DNA of 64,000 nucleotides. Origin: Monoplex corrugatus (lineage: Eukaryota > Mollusca > Gastropoda > Littorinimorpha > Ranellidae). Each line of letters begins with the position of its first letter. Position 1 is the first letter of the stretch. Under the pieces are notes generated by a model. That model did not search any database. It saw only the letters and a program-made list of their open reading frames with translations, and was not told where the DNA came from. The translations under genes and the position numbers were made by a program. Below, piece by piece: positions 17,786 to 28,859 of the stretch. Location: NCBI GenBank assembly GCA_030674185.1, contig CM060312.1, forward strand, positions 34,890,362 through 34,954,361. The letters are read 5' to 3'.

Positions 17786-18636
17786 TTGTTGTGTAATAGG
17801 CCATGAGCAATACCATTAAAAAATTATATATGATTTAGACATGTTCTCTAACAGGTGGATAGGAAAGCATGAAAAATATTAAATTTTGAGTGCTGTGATA
17901 AGTTGGCCTTACCAGCAGGTTAACTTTATGCCCAAACTATTCTTTTGAGCTTGGCTCTATTTTATGGAAAATATGATAATAGTCAGTAGTGAAATTATGA
18001 TCTCTTGAGCAAGGTAAAACTGTTATTAAAACATCTTTGCATGGGTGGGCCTTTCGCCAGATTTCAGAATTTATTTTGTTTTTCTTTATTTTTTCGTTAC
18101 CTTTCATTCTTTTTCTCTTTTTTTTCCATTGATTTTTTTTATTAACAGTGTTTTGCCAGACTTCTTTGTTAAGAGAGAGATTCATCTGAATGTTTGTATG
18201 ATGAATGAATTTGAAAAATTAAAGTACTTCCAGTACATCACCTGTTGTAAAATAATAAAACAACCACTACCAGTTACTGATCTTTAGGAAAGAAAGTCTG
18301 ACCAGCATACCATCACGGTTTTCTATCACACTGGGTATTACCAGTCATGATATTATGTTTGAAGATGCGATGATAGGCCTACACACACACACATTCTCTC
18401 TTGCACATGCACAAGAAAGCACATCAAATAGGCACACATACACACATTACAAATTTGGAGTGGGGGTGGTGGTAATTAGGTCAGTATAGTAACATGACAA
18501 CTAGTAATACATGTGTAGAATTAAATATGCATCAGAGTTGGTTTTATATATATATATACAAACTCGCTCCTGTAAACAGACATGAGCAACACGCATACAC
18601 ACGTACACACACAAATATGATACACAGGGCGTGTGT

Positions 18637-18698
<62 letters not shown>

Positions 18699-18703
18699 AC
18701 ACA

Positions 18704-18767
<64 letters not shown>

Positions 18768-19160
18768 TTGACATTGAATGTAGAGTGTGGCCATTCTAGA
18801 CACAGTTCTTGCTTTAGTCAGAAGTGAAAAAATTCAGTGAGCATGCTGATCTTGCACATCAGAAGAACATGAGAGTGAGAAACATCAGCGATGTATTTTT
18901 TTTTAATTGTGACTTAAATGTTCTTGTCTTGCAACGGACAAGTGCTCAAGACTGGTATAGCTCTCAGCAGCATACACTTTATGTATAGCACAGTGGTTAG
19001 CACTTTGTGCTAGATTTCTTTTTAAGCATTTTAAGCATTATTGACAATTGTGTCATCAACTTTGAATGCTAGTGACATAATGCCAGGAGCGATGTCTGAA
19101 TGCCAAGGTGTGTGTGTGTGGTGTGTGTGTGTGTGTGTGTTTGTGTGTTTGTGTGTGTGT

Positions 19161-19202
<42 letters not shown>

Positions 19203-20962
19203 CTGTTGATATTCGAATGACAGATCCACAAAACTGACTAATAATGTCATAATGATGATTTACAAAACAGGGAATGTTGTGAATAAGATCTGATCTCCAC
19301 CAGTGAGGCAAGAAACAGTCAGTGTGATGTATGATCACTGATTTTCTTACTTGTTGTTATTAGGAACAACTGCTGTCTCTCTTGAATTTCGTTGATTGCT
19401 GACTTCACTGTATTTTGTACAGGTATAGACCTGCGTAATAATTGCTGATTTGCACTTGTGAGACATAGTATGTTTTATTGCAATTTGAGGGGGGAAACAC
19501 CAAGCAAAACAAGAAAAAGAGAAAAAATAAAAAATATTCTTATTGTTACCACTTACCCTAGGGACCATCTCACATAAGTTCTTTTTTTACAAAAACAGGA
19601 GGAATGCAGTACTTGAAGCAGTACAGGGTGTGTATTTGTTTTTCAAGGTCCAGTTTTCAAATCTAAGCATCTGTGTGCAGTAAAACATTACTTTTATGTA
19701 CATTAGCTTTCACTGGAAGTAAGTCATATCATAATCCATATCTAATACTAGTGCTACAAAACAATTTTTTAAGTTTCATTCATATTTGAACCCCCCCCCC
19801 CCCCCAACTCTTTTACAGGATCTGCATAGACACCCCTGGCTGATGGGTAAAGGGAGAAGATTTTTATGATTTTCCAGGTTAACATGTGTGAAGCCTGTAA
19901 TGCCTTTGTGTGTGTATACATGCAGAATATTAAATGCACCTGTTAAAGGATCCTGTAAGTCAGTTAGTGGCTAGGCTTATGGAACACATTTATAAACACC
20001 CAACATGCATGACTACTGAAGACTGAGCATGTAGACTGTGCAGCAACATACTGTATGCATAGTGTGGACAAAAGAAAAACTGGATTATCAGAAATGAAAA
20101 TGAAAAAAGTTCTGGCCATATGAACATACAAGTCCTTGCATGGTAGCCCATTATCTCTCAGATGATGTGTATTTTCTTTCTTCATTTTTGTTGAAAAAAA
20201 GAAAAAAAACCTAGGCATGTGAGTTGGTCCCCCATTTTTTTTTTCAGAATGGTGTTTTTATTGTCCATGCTGTTGTATGTGCTTTTGTGTGTGTGCACAT
20301 AAATGTTCATACATGAGTATGAAAGTGTATGTGACATGGTCAATTGAAAATTAAATGCTGTTGCAACTGTTGTGTCGTTTATCAAGTATTTTAACTGATT
20401 AATGATATTTTAACATCATTCATGATGTACCAGCCTGTGCTCAGTTGTGATCCCCTCCCTCTTTCTTATTTTTCCACCAAGATTCATTTTCATAGTTAAC
20501 TGCTTTCATTATTAAGTGTTTACATTATCTGTCTTGAATGTGCATGTGGAAGCTATGTTTGGAATGGACATTCTGATCCCCCCGGGGCATGTGAGTGTGT
20601 GTGTGAAAAAGCTCTACAATTTCTTTGGTAAAATGTGTTAACACACCACCTGGTTGTGTTATCAAAATATATTAACCAGTTTTGTTATCAAAATATGTTA
20701 AATAGTTAAAATGTAAAGTTTTTAAAAGATAACCCTTGTGTGTCATCAGGTGGAGTACTGCCCATGTGTGGTGGCAGTGGACTGCTGGGGCTTGATCAAG
20801 GAACTGTTACAGTCAGTGGTGGGCAGTGTTGCAGATGCCCCACCCCCTGTGCTGAAGAACAAGCAGGATGAACTGTACACTCCCTCCATCACTGTTTCCC
20901 AGTATCTTGACATTTTTAACAACTTTCGTAAGCTGGCTGCTGCCACTCAGCTTGGGAGATGA
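13232..20962 (+). CDS. MED20: Mediator complex subunit 20
   Basis: MED20 is a Mediator head-module subunit that pairs with MED18 and helps link transcription factors to RNA polymerase II. Four coding exons on the plus strand, 13232-13245, 14256-14407, 16292-16542 and 20750-20962, give 630 nt, or 209 aa plus stop; human MED20 is 212 aa. Recognisable blocks are MGVTCVYSYPVPEGKSGQQV, LLGAQKAGHFCVDCD, VYILHNSEQPASCFA, LTADTLFDGLMNKLK, RYELGDFILKVGSVSLAG, IIVE-VEYCPCVVAVDCWGL and QYLDIFNNFRKLAAA. The exon phases (2, 1, 0) are mutually consistent, which supports every junction. A (GT)n tract and a decayed copy of the exon end follow exon 3; the exon 3 donor is the weak GTGTGT. Confidence 0.95.
13757..13790. 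repeat. (TTG)n microsatellite
   Basis: About eleven TTG units in MED20 intron 1. Confidence 0.9.
14256..14407 (+). CDS. MED20: MED20 coding exon 2
   Basis: Acceptor TTATGTGGCAG; the exon encodes VYSYPVPEGKSGQQVVE through FCVDCDIFQSMLQSSIN and ends in the first base of a Thr codon at donor GTTAGT. Confidence 0.92.
14731..14920. repeat. (TCTA)n/(TCTG)n tetranucleotide array
   Basis: Two near-identical blocks, each starting CACACTTGTAATCTATC, contain TCTA and TCTG units. The block was itself duplicated (about 90-bp spacing). Confidence 0.9.
15851..15936. repeat. (GT)n microsatellite
   Basis: Long GT tract in MED20 intron 2, ending in a CG/CA-rich Z-prone segment. Confidence 0.95.
16292..16542 (+). 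CDS. MED20: MED20 coding exon 3
   Basis: Acceptor ATATGAACAG; encodes QPKTVYILHNSEQPASCF through GSFKGIIVE. The donor GTGTGT is unusual and sits 19 bp before a (GT)n tract. Confidence 0.95.
16562..16619. repeat. (GT)n microsatellite beside MED20 exon 3 donor
   Basis: About 29 GT units, starting 19 bp past the splice donor. Confidence 0.95.
16622..16728 (+). pseudogene. Decayed duplicate of the 3' end of MED20 exon 3
   Basis: The segment repeats, with substitutions, the last ~80 bp of exon 3. It reads GGTGATTTCATCC, AAAGTTGGCT, GGTTGGAAGCTTCGAAGGAAT and GTTGAAGAGGTGCAT, where the exon has GGCGATTTCATCC, AAAGTTGGCT, GGCTGGAAGCTTCAAAGGAAT and GTAGAGGTGTGT. The GT tract lies between the two copies. 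GGTGATTTCAT is itself doubled, and the copy is frameshifted. Confidence 0.8.
16826..17050. repeat. 57-bp tandem repeat, four units
   Basis: The unit contains CATGATAGTCAATGATTTCA and AGTTAATGATTTCACATTTT. Four copies with few differences, in MED20 intron 3. Confidence 0.92.
17088..17330. repeat. Possible dispersed-element fragment
   Basis: The segment opens with (TTCAA)-like repeats and CACTTTATTAATCCGC, a wording I associate with dispersed repeats. A poly(A) run at 17220-17237 interrupts it. I found no second copy in this window. Confidence 0.3.
18636..18764. repeat. (CA)n microsatellite
   Basis: About 64 dinucleotides with two TA interruptions, in MED20 intron 3. Confidence 0.97.
19107..19202. 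repeat. (GT)n microsatellite
   Basis: Interrupted GT tract in MED20 intron 3. Confidence 0.95.
19790..19805. repeat. Poly(C) run
   Basis: About sixteen C residues in MED20 intron 3. Confidence 0.85.
20750..20962 (+). CDS. MED20: MED20 coding exon 4 with stop
   Basis: Acceptor TGTCATCAG; encodes VEYCPCVVAVDCWGLIKE to the C-terminus RKLAAATQLGR and TGA at 20960-20962. Confidence 0.95.
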   Translation: MEYCPCVVAVDCWGLIKELLQSVVGSVADAPPPVLKNKQDELYTPSITVSQYLDIFNNFRKLAAATQLGR

Positions 20963-20984
20963 AGAGCAAGGTTTTCTTGGGACT

Positions 20985-22150
20985 AAATGTGAATGCTCAC
21001 CTCATGAAGAACTTGGAGAATTTTGTACAGTACAAGAATGTTGTGTAAAAATTGAGCAGATGATGAATTGAAAATTTTATACAGAATGGGCGTTATGGCT
21101 CTCCTGAGGATTTGAAGAATGGATCATTGTGTAAGCCTACTTATTGGCATTCATTTCATTACAGGGAGAGGCACAAAAGAAATTCTTTCACTTGGCAGTT
21201 GACACATCTTTCACAAGCTGCTTGCTCTGGAGGTGGAGTTTTGAGAGTATCGTACAAGAATTTCATTCACAGTCGTAATCATCTTGGATGGACCGATCCA
21301 CAGTAGAGAATCTTTTACAGACTGGGCATAAAAAAGTGAAAAAAATGAAGAATTTTGTACAGTGTGCCATCAGTCAACAGGGAGATCATAAATAACAGAA
21401 ATGTGTATACAAGCTTGGCAAGTAAACAGTGGCGATTCTTCTCTACAGAGTGGGTGTATATACTTTGTTCTGGAGGTGAAGAATGAAGAACCTTGTGCAA
21501 AATGGGATTCATCTCTTGACTTGGAGTGAGGGAATGTAAATCCTTGTTCAAAAAGGGCAGACAGAGAGTCTTTTACAGACTGAGTGTAATTGCTTAACTC
21601 TGAGTGAAGAATGAAGTATGTTTTGTATAGAAGTGTTGATTTCTTGATATTTTGGTAAAGAACAAAGATTCTTGTACAAAATGGGAAAAGAAGAATTGAG
21701 AACCTTTTCAGGCCTAGCTTGACTTAGGAGGGGGAAAAAAAACAACAACAAAAATCCAGAAGTTCTGGCTGTGTGGAGAAAAGATAACCTTTTACAAATC
21801 TGGCAGCATTGGCTTGGCTCAAGATGGGAAAATTTGTGAAATTTGCATAAACTGGCAGCCATCATTATTGTACAAAATCAGAAGGGAGGGGAAAAAAAGG
21901 GAAGATTATTTACAGACTAGCATCATTACCTGGCGGAGTTGAACGAATATAGTTGAATTTTGCTCATGCTGGCAGTCATATTTCATCTTCTGGGTTTAAG
22001 GGTAAGGGGGGGTGTAGGGATAGATTGTGCAAAGTGGATGTTATTATCAGCCAAGAATAGATGTAGTATTTGTAATGTAAACTAGCCTTCATGGCTTGGC
22101 TTTGGAGATTAAAAAATTGTCTTTCAGGTTTGGTGTTTTCACTCTGTAGA
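20985..22150. repeat. Degenerate short-period repeat block downstream of MED20 stop
   Basis: Many related phrases recur every ~60-80 bp: AATTTTGTACAGTAC, AATTTTATACAGAATGGG, AATCTTTTACAGACTGGGC, GAACCTTGTGCAAAATGGG, AGTCTTTTACAGACTGAG, ATTCTTGTACAAAATGGG, AACCTTTTACAAATCTGGCAG and TTTGCATAAACTGGCAG. The spacers often read GGAG-x-GAAGAATG. It looks like an old tandem array that has drifted. It probably forms the MED20 3' UTR or its immediate downstream region. Confidence 0.6.
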
Positions 22151-22184
22151 GAAGTTGAGTGTAGAGCATCTTTGATAAATCAGT

Positions 22185-22372
22185 GGGATGGTTTGCTCTG
22201 TTGATAGAGTTGGGACTTCAGGACTAATGTCTTGAGTTTGATCCTAGCCTGTAACATAAGACTGCTGCTCACTGCTGTACACTTAGTTCAGGCTTTCCCC
22301 TCTCTAACCTGACCACAGCCTCTACCCTTGAGGAAGGGCTTGCCTATTATTAAAACACAGCAATAAAACAGG
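22185..22372 (+). mobile_element. tRNA-derived SINE-like element
   Basis: A tRNA-like head (TTGCTCTGTTGATAGAGTTG, later GAGTTTGATCC as box B) is followed by a unique body and an A/T-rich end with AATAAA at 22362. That AATAAA could serve as the polyadenylation signal for MED20; this is inference. Confidence 0.4.
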
Positions 22373-22914
22373 TTGGAACATTGCTGGAAGAGTTTACATT
22401 AGCAAACAGTATGAGCGTTCTTCCACCCTACTCTCCCCATTACTTTGATGTGCTTCGCTCCACTTCGCTGTACGCATTGTGCTAGCTGCCAGCGGCTCAA
22501 AGATCACATGTTTCACTCTTTTGATTTCTACCTTAGCTCACTTGGGACGGAGAGTTTTTCCCCTTGCTTTTCCCCACAGACGGCCCATTTTGAAGGGTTA
22601 GGAAAAAAATCACAAAAAATACAAAACATAAAGGAACAAAATGAAACTTTCAGATCTGAATATTTACATGCAAGGTTAGTTCTTTCCAAAATATTGAAAT
22701 TCTTCTTCATGTGCTATGTTGAAAATACCCCAATTTTGTGGTCAGGATCACTGTACAGTCACAATCAAAGGTGAGAAGGTCTTTGTATGCACAAAATAAC
22801 ATGAGTAAAGTAGACTTTGCTCAGGGTAAAAAAAAATTATTAGTGACATTATATAAATAAATGTTACAAATTGTTACACAGGGGAATTTGGAAAAAAAGA
22901 AAGCACACCGGATG

Positions 22915-23920
22915 CTTCAGTCCCCATGCACTATTTTCCTAATAATCAGTGTAGTTCTGTGCTGAGTGATACAGTTGGAAGTAGGTGATGGTCTTGTTGG
23001 GCTGGCATAGTTTGTCACAGAGGGCAACCCCACACTTTTTACACGAGTTGGGGGTTTGCCACAGTTGAACCTCCGGGTGTCTCCTGCTGCCAGCACTACA
23101 CACATGGCACTTTCTATAGTTCTTCCTGCCGCTGGGGATGGGTGGCAGAGGGCAGGAGAAGTGCTCATTCTGCTTGCCACTCAGTTCTCATATGCATATA
23201 TGTTTATGACAATAGAATTAGAAAAGTCTTCTGTCATAAACTGATTGAAGAAATCCATGGGGGCATGGCACTCAGCTGGGACATGCAGGCCACAAGAGCC
23301 AGAGAACGGAGGCAAAGTGGGGATAAAACTAAAATCTTCGTGCCAGTCACGCATAAGAAAGTGAATGAAACCTCCATCAGACATGTGACTCACTGTACTT
23401 GGCCCGCTGACCGTTCGCCTCTTGTGACGTGTACGCCCACCTCCTTCTCCCACTTCACTGTCGTCTGAAACTGGGTCACTGTCAGTACCTTCTTGCTGGC
23501 AGCTTTCATACTGGAAACCTTTCACCATCATCTTCATCATACTCGTCGATGTCGGATCCTTCAGTCTGAAGCACTTCAATCACTTCAGCAGCAGTAAAAC
23601 GCGGCTGTCGTGATCTTTGCTCCAAAACTCGTACTCACCTGGGACGCCATTTTCGACACAAATGCAGATTAGCCAGTCGTGTGGGGTGCCGAAGTTAATC
23701 GTTTCCCGACAAGTGTATTGCTACGGAATCTCACGAAGTAACTTTCCACTTGACCCTTCAGACACGTCTGCAATGCCCAGTATAGCTTCGGTTGGCATGC
23801 CACGTCACGAGGGAAGCGTCGAAAAATTGTTACTTATCAAAACCACTAAAGCGTTCCATTGTCCGAAACCGTGCCTTTCGTCAGGAACGCTATAGCGTTC
23901 CGTCGTACGGAGAGAGTTAA
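22915..23920 (-). pseudogene. piggyBac-type transposon remnant (internal deletion)
   Basis: Minus strand, start at 23650 (MASQ). The N-terminal piggyBac segment appears in shifted frames as FTAAEVIEVLQTEGSDIDEY. It is followed by a basic/acidic linker and the conserved entry to the DDE domain (PTLPPFSGSCGLHVPAE, then PMDFFNQFMTEDFSNSIV). The frame then jumps to the C-terminal Cys-rich finger, read as CHVCSAGS and CKKCGVALCDKLC. The catalytic Asp region between them is gone. The outer end has TTAA at 23917-23920 followed inward by CTCTCTCCGTACGACGGAAC, which fits the piggyBac TTAA target. The other terminus was not found. Confidence 0.8.
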
Positions 23921-23928
23921 CTTTGTTT

Positions 23929-24300
23929 GTATGTGTGTGTGTTGTGTGTGTGTGTTTTTATATACGTGCAACAGTGTGTGTGTGTGTGTGTACTGTAAGT
24001 GTGATAGAGAGAGAGAGTGTGTGTGTATGTGTGTGTGTGTGTGTTTGCCATTGTTTGTGTTGCTGCCTTTGAAATGATCCTCCTCCTCCTCTGCCTCTGT
24101 GTGTACATGCAAGAGTGTGTGTGTAAGTTTGTGAGAGAGAGAGGTGTGTGTGTGTGTGTATGTGTGTGGTAGATTGGTCTGGCTGTGCCTGATATTAATT
24201 ATTGTATAGGTTCTTTTTGTGTTGTTTCCTTTGACATGTATTCCCTGTGTACATATTTCGTGTGTGCACAAGAGAGTGTGTGTGTGCGTGTGTGTAATAG
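23929..24300. repeat. Interrupted (GT)n/(GA)n tracts
   Basis: Several short GT tracts are separated by GA tracts and unique sequence. A phrase with TTTG(C/A)CAT... and TCCTCCTCCTCTGCC lies between near-duplicated GT/GA modules. Confidence 0.8.
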
Positions 24301-24708
24301 TTTGGTGTATCTCAATATTGCCTTTATTCATATTGCTTTTCTAAAGTGCCCTACCTCCCTCTCATTCCCCTGCCTGTATGCATGCTTACAATTGTATGTG
24401 GAATAGCTTGATAAATTAATGATGATTAGGTTGTAATTTAGTTCTGTTGTTTTGCTTATTTAATTTTTTTTTTCTTTATAGAGCCAGTGCTCTACTGCAG
24501 TGGGATATTGCTCATGCAGAAATTGAATCCCCCTCTTGTTTTGGAGCCACAGGAGCTGTCTCCTTGGCTTTTAGGTAGTTAGAGGTCTCTCCTTTCTGTC
24601 ATGCTCTCTTTCCCTTACAAGACTCGTTCTTACCTGCCTTCCAGATCATTCACCTGTATTTTTCCCCAAATTTCTCCTTGGCTCCCCAAAGACGGAATAT
24701 GACTGCCT

Positions 24709-24884
24709 TTAACCCTTTGACTCCTGCACCTTGTTCACCAGCAACCTGTATAATCAACCATGCTAGCAAAGCAAAAACTTAACCCTTTTAATCCCTCACC
24801 CTATCCACCAGCTTCCTGCAGGAAGGAGACAAAGGGTTTAAGTTTTTGCAGTTGGTGGATGGGGTGCAGGACTGAAAGGGTTTA
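24709..24884. mobile_element. TTAA-type palindromic MITE, copy 5
   Basis: From TTAACCCTTTGACTCCTGC to GACTGAAAGGGTTTA. The right arm of the inner palindrome is shortened (CTGCAGGAAGGAGACAAAGG). Spacer arms GCTAGCAAAGCAAAAACTTAA and TTAAGTTTTTGCAGTTGGTG are kept. Confidence 0.75.
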
Positions 24885-25212
24885 TAGGTAAAGATAAATT
24901 CGCTCCCTCTGCTAGGTAAGTAGGTTTGCAGGAGCTCTTGTCTCCATAAAAAGAAGGAATCAGTGTTCAGGATTTTACAAAATCCAGCTTTATACATGAT
25001 CAGAATGGAGTTGGTTATTGTTGCAGGTAAATTTAGTTATGTTAAACTTACGATGTTACATATCTGGGCTGTTAATGTAACTTGGTGAAATGTTCTATGG
25101 TAAGACTTTTGCTAGAACTGTCAAAGGCAATAGAAACCAACCAAAACAAGTTTGTGTATGATTGATGTGGCATGATGAACTTCTCAGTATGTGACTTTGT
25201 GACTTTGCTTGA

Positions 25213-25863
25213 TTAACCTGTTCACTGCTTCCGACTGAATATTCGGTCAGAAGACACATACACCTCCAGCGCCACCGACCAAATATTCGGTCGGCAACTT
25301 TTCCTATTTTCAGCCAGAAAACCCCAACACTTTCAGTAACGTATGAGATATCAACGGAAACTTCAGGATTCCCTCTATAAATAGATGCTAATTATGTATG
25401 TGTGACCCCCTACAGCTGATTACTCTTCAGCGACTGTAAACAATGCCAGACAAACTCGCTTCAACACCGAGCGTCATTCAAACCCGAAAAAACAACTTAT
25501 GCAGCAAAAGAAGTTGCAGAAATCATTACTTGTGGAGCTGATTCGATTTGCAGTCTGTCAATAAGAGTGAAAATGACGATAATTTGGCGCATGCAGGCGA
25601 TATTTCAGTGTTGATGTCTGAAGTTGGACTTGACCCAGATAAGAGTCAGAGTGACATTACTAGCACTGGCGATCATGAAAACGAAAGTACTGCTGCTCCT
25701 GGTGTGTTGTTAAGTATACTGAACAAGAAAATATAGTGTTGTGGGGTTTTCTGGGCTGGATGAAGAGATGAATTTTTTTTTTTTATTTCAAGTCAAGATG
25801 TTTAAAACACTGTGGCACAGGCAATTCACCTTTTTATTTACACTTTGGCAGTGAAAGGGTTAA
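25213..25863 (+). mobile_element. Non-autonomous piggyBac-like element
   Basis: The 651-bp unit is bounded by TTAA and by imperfect terminal repeats (TTAACCTGTTCACTGC at the left, complement of TTAACCCTTTCACTGC at the right). Two subterminal hairpins share AATATTCGGTC (about 25230-25253 and 25272-25296). A short coding relic reads TTYAAKEVAEIITCGADS in one frame and NKSENDDNLAHAGDIS in another. That resembles the acidic N-terminus of piggyBac transposases. No catalytic domain is present. Confidence 0.7.
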
Positions 25864-26989
25864 AACAAAAGCCATGCATGGAAGCAAAAGTTGATTTTTT
25901 AGCCTATTTTTCTATTTTCTACTGGTCAGACTTGATCACTTTGTGATATAATCTTGCTGTATGTTGGGAGAGGAAATGCATATTTTATCACAATGTTATG
26001 CTGCTCTTGGTTATGCTGCTCTTGTTTATAGAATTATCACAAACGTGCACTCATACTCACACACTTGCACACTCAGATAGCATGACACACTTGTACAAAG
26101 TCCAAATGAATAACATGTAGCCATTTTATTTTCATGATTGCTGTTCGTCTACGAGAGATGATGTCACTGACCAGATGAAATAATATACAATGAAACAAAT
26201 GCCATGTAGTACACATGTATACAGTAAAAGAAAAACATCCACAACATAAAACAGAACCAAGACATGTACACACTGTAGTGGCATAGCGGAAAAATCAACA
26301 TGGTTAGAAAGAGCAAGACATTTTAAATAAGAGTTCCATTAATGGAATTTATAGAATGTCAAGAAAGCGACATTTGCAGTCTTTCTGTGAGACCATCTTC
26401 GGGCTGAATGATAAACTTGGTGCCTCTAGTCAAAGATGGCCTACTCCCAATGATTTTTAGTGCATCTTTTTCTTCTTGAGATGTGATTTTCAGACGCCAA
26501 AATTACAAAAAAATTTTGACAGAAATTCTAGAGTCTGAAAATTAAAGAAGCCCTTGAAATCATGGAGTGCGGGCCATTTGCGAAAAGAGACATTAAAATT
26601 ACCAATCACCACTTACCTGAAAAAGGTCTCATGATGGAGAACAAAACGCTACTGCTTCCTTGATATTCTACCAATTCTGGTAAAAGAACTCCTATCTCCT
26701 TAAATTAAAAACAACTAATTTGTTTAAAAAATATCAAATAAGCTTATTTATTAATTCACTCAAGTCATTTTATTGTTGAACTTAGCCAATTTAGTACGAA
26801 AGCAAACTTTCAGGTTGAAAACGGTCATCGTGGTGTGTTATTTCATGGTATGACAGACTTTATCAAGTACTGTACTTGATAGTGAAAAAAATCTTCTGGT
26901 GGGTTTATGACAAATGCAAAACTGGGAAAGTGTATATCATTTGATGTAGACTGACATAAATTACACTAGTCAAAACCATTTGTGTGTAT

Positions 26990-28406
26990 AATACATGTTA
27001 ACTCATCATCATCGTCACATGCCCTGCTGCATGGCGTTGGCGATCATGGCATTCCATATGAATCCTATCTTTTGTTGCTGCAAGTACATCTCCCACCCCT
27101 TCTGTCTTCATCCACACTGCAAATCCATCCAATATTTTCTCCCTAGGTCTACCTGATGCTACTTTCCCCTCCAGCTTTCCTGTTGTGACTAGGTGCATGA
27201 ATTTCTCTTGCCTCATAAAATGTTCTATTGTTCTTCATAGAAACCACATTTCAGCTGCCTCAGTCTTGGTTCTGACCGTCCACACTTAGCATCTGTGAAA
27301 CAGAAGCAGTTCTATATAACATGGAAGAACACTTCTTTCTGATGTCAGTTGATAGGTGCATGTTGGTAAGAACGCTTCTCATGGCTTGTTTCTAATGTGC
27401 ATCTGCTGTCTGGTGAGACGACCATTCCCAGATATTTCAACTTATCAACTCGATGTTGAGCCATTTGCTGTTATTTTGCATGAGGGGATTTCTTGTAATT
27501 TTTTACTGATTATACCATGACTTCAGTCTTCTTGCTATGTGGCTCTGGCCCTTTATTTCTGCTTTCTATTTCTATGATATTCACAAGATTTTGTTTGTAA
27601 TTTGTTTTCCCATTTCTGCAATTAGGATGGTGTCATCTGCATAACAAAGACTGTTTAACATTTTTCCTCCAACCTTTTTTCCAAGGCATGTTTCTAGGTT
27701 TCTCATGATGGTTTTACTGTAAAGTGAAAACAAATCTATTGTCAGAATACATCCCTGCCTAACCCCTCTTTTGATATTTCAGAAAGAGCTTATATCATTT
27801 TGTACTCTCATTGTTGCTGTTTGTTCCCAATACATATTCTTTATTATTCTTATTATGCCTTTACAGTTGGTTGATCAATTCTTTGTGTCTTACCTGATCA
27901 AAATCTGTGCTATAATCAGCAAAACATAAACAAAGATCTTACTCAACTCAGCTGATCTTTGTATGAGACTTCTTAGTATGTATATGGCATGAACAGTTCC
28001 TTTCCCTTCAACAAATCACACAGTTCTTCTGCAATTTCTGTTTTGATTCTGTTCCTCGCTTTCATCTTGATTATTAACAGAATCTTTTTCACATGAAGCA
28101 TCAAACAGACTGTACAATGGAGTTAGCATTCTATAGCCCATACTTTCTTTGGAAGTGCAATGAAAATTGATTTTGACATATCTTTAGGGATTTTTTTGGT
28201 GTCATAATTTCAATTAGGAGGACTGTTACTTTTTCAATATCAAATTCGTCTAGAGCCTCAATCATTTCTATAGTAATGTTGTTTGGTCCTGGGGCCTTTC
28301 CTGGTTTCATCTGTTTCAACGCTGCCTTGACCTTGTCTTTTATTATTGGTTGTTCTGTAACCTTCTTTCTTATGTGACACATCTTAACCTTAACTGAGTA
28401 CCTCAC
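26990..28406 (-). pseudogene. LINE reverse transcriptase remnant (HLVTTGKLEGK family)
   Basis: Minus strand, with many frameshifts. Order: ALKQMKPGKAPGPNNITIEM (near 28300), ALDEFDIEKVTVLL, an FADYST-like start of the catalytic region (about 27915), RGVRQGC-like at about 27765, LCYADDTILI (about 27640, the YADD box), and the C-terminal HLVTTGKLEGKVASGRPREK (27216-27100), ending in a TGA-repeat tail at 27003. The family has two more 3' ends in this window (53400 minus, 60200 plus). Clade not assigned. Confidence 0.8.
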
Positions 28407-28409
28407 CAG

Positions 28410-28850
28410 CTCTTCACTGAGGATAAACTTGTGAGGGACTCAGAGGAGGTCTGGACCCCAAACATGCGGAGGTCTGTGGGACCCCATATGGAAGACATAC
28501 TTGTGGGCATCTCGGAGAGACAAGGCTAGGAATAAACCCTGACAGAAAATCACCCCCACTGCCTTGTGGATTGTCGTGGGAACAACAAAGGCTTGCAGAG
28601 AGTCTGTACAAAAACCGATGGAAGGCAACAAGAAACCATCATCATGTCATCCCCAGAAAATCATGGCCAGCCAAATACAAAGATACTAAATGACATAAAC
28701 AGGGGCTCCAATAGAGCTCTGTCATCCAATAGGGGATGTCCTCTGAATGTAGTAACAGCAATTTCTAATGTTTCCTGCGATTGTAATTTTACAAGCCCAT
28801 TAGGTTTTTGTGATTCCTCTACCTGATATTCCGATATTACATATGTATGT
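28410..28850. other. GC-richer unassigned segment beside the LINE
   Basis: The composition differs from neighbouring AT-rich sequence (GAGGTCTGGACCCCAAACATG, CCTTGTGGATTGTCGTGGG). It abuts the 5' side of the LINE remnant and may be part of a transposable element. No protein was recognised. Confidence 0.3.
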
Positions 28851-28859
28851 ACAGTTTTT

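Noticed and set aside
23846..24331. 161-codon His/Thr/Ser-rich minus-strand frame
   Set aside because: It is produced by GT/GA repeats; no domain.
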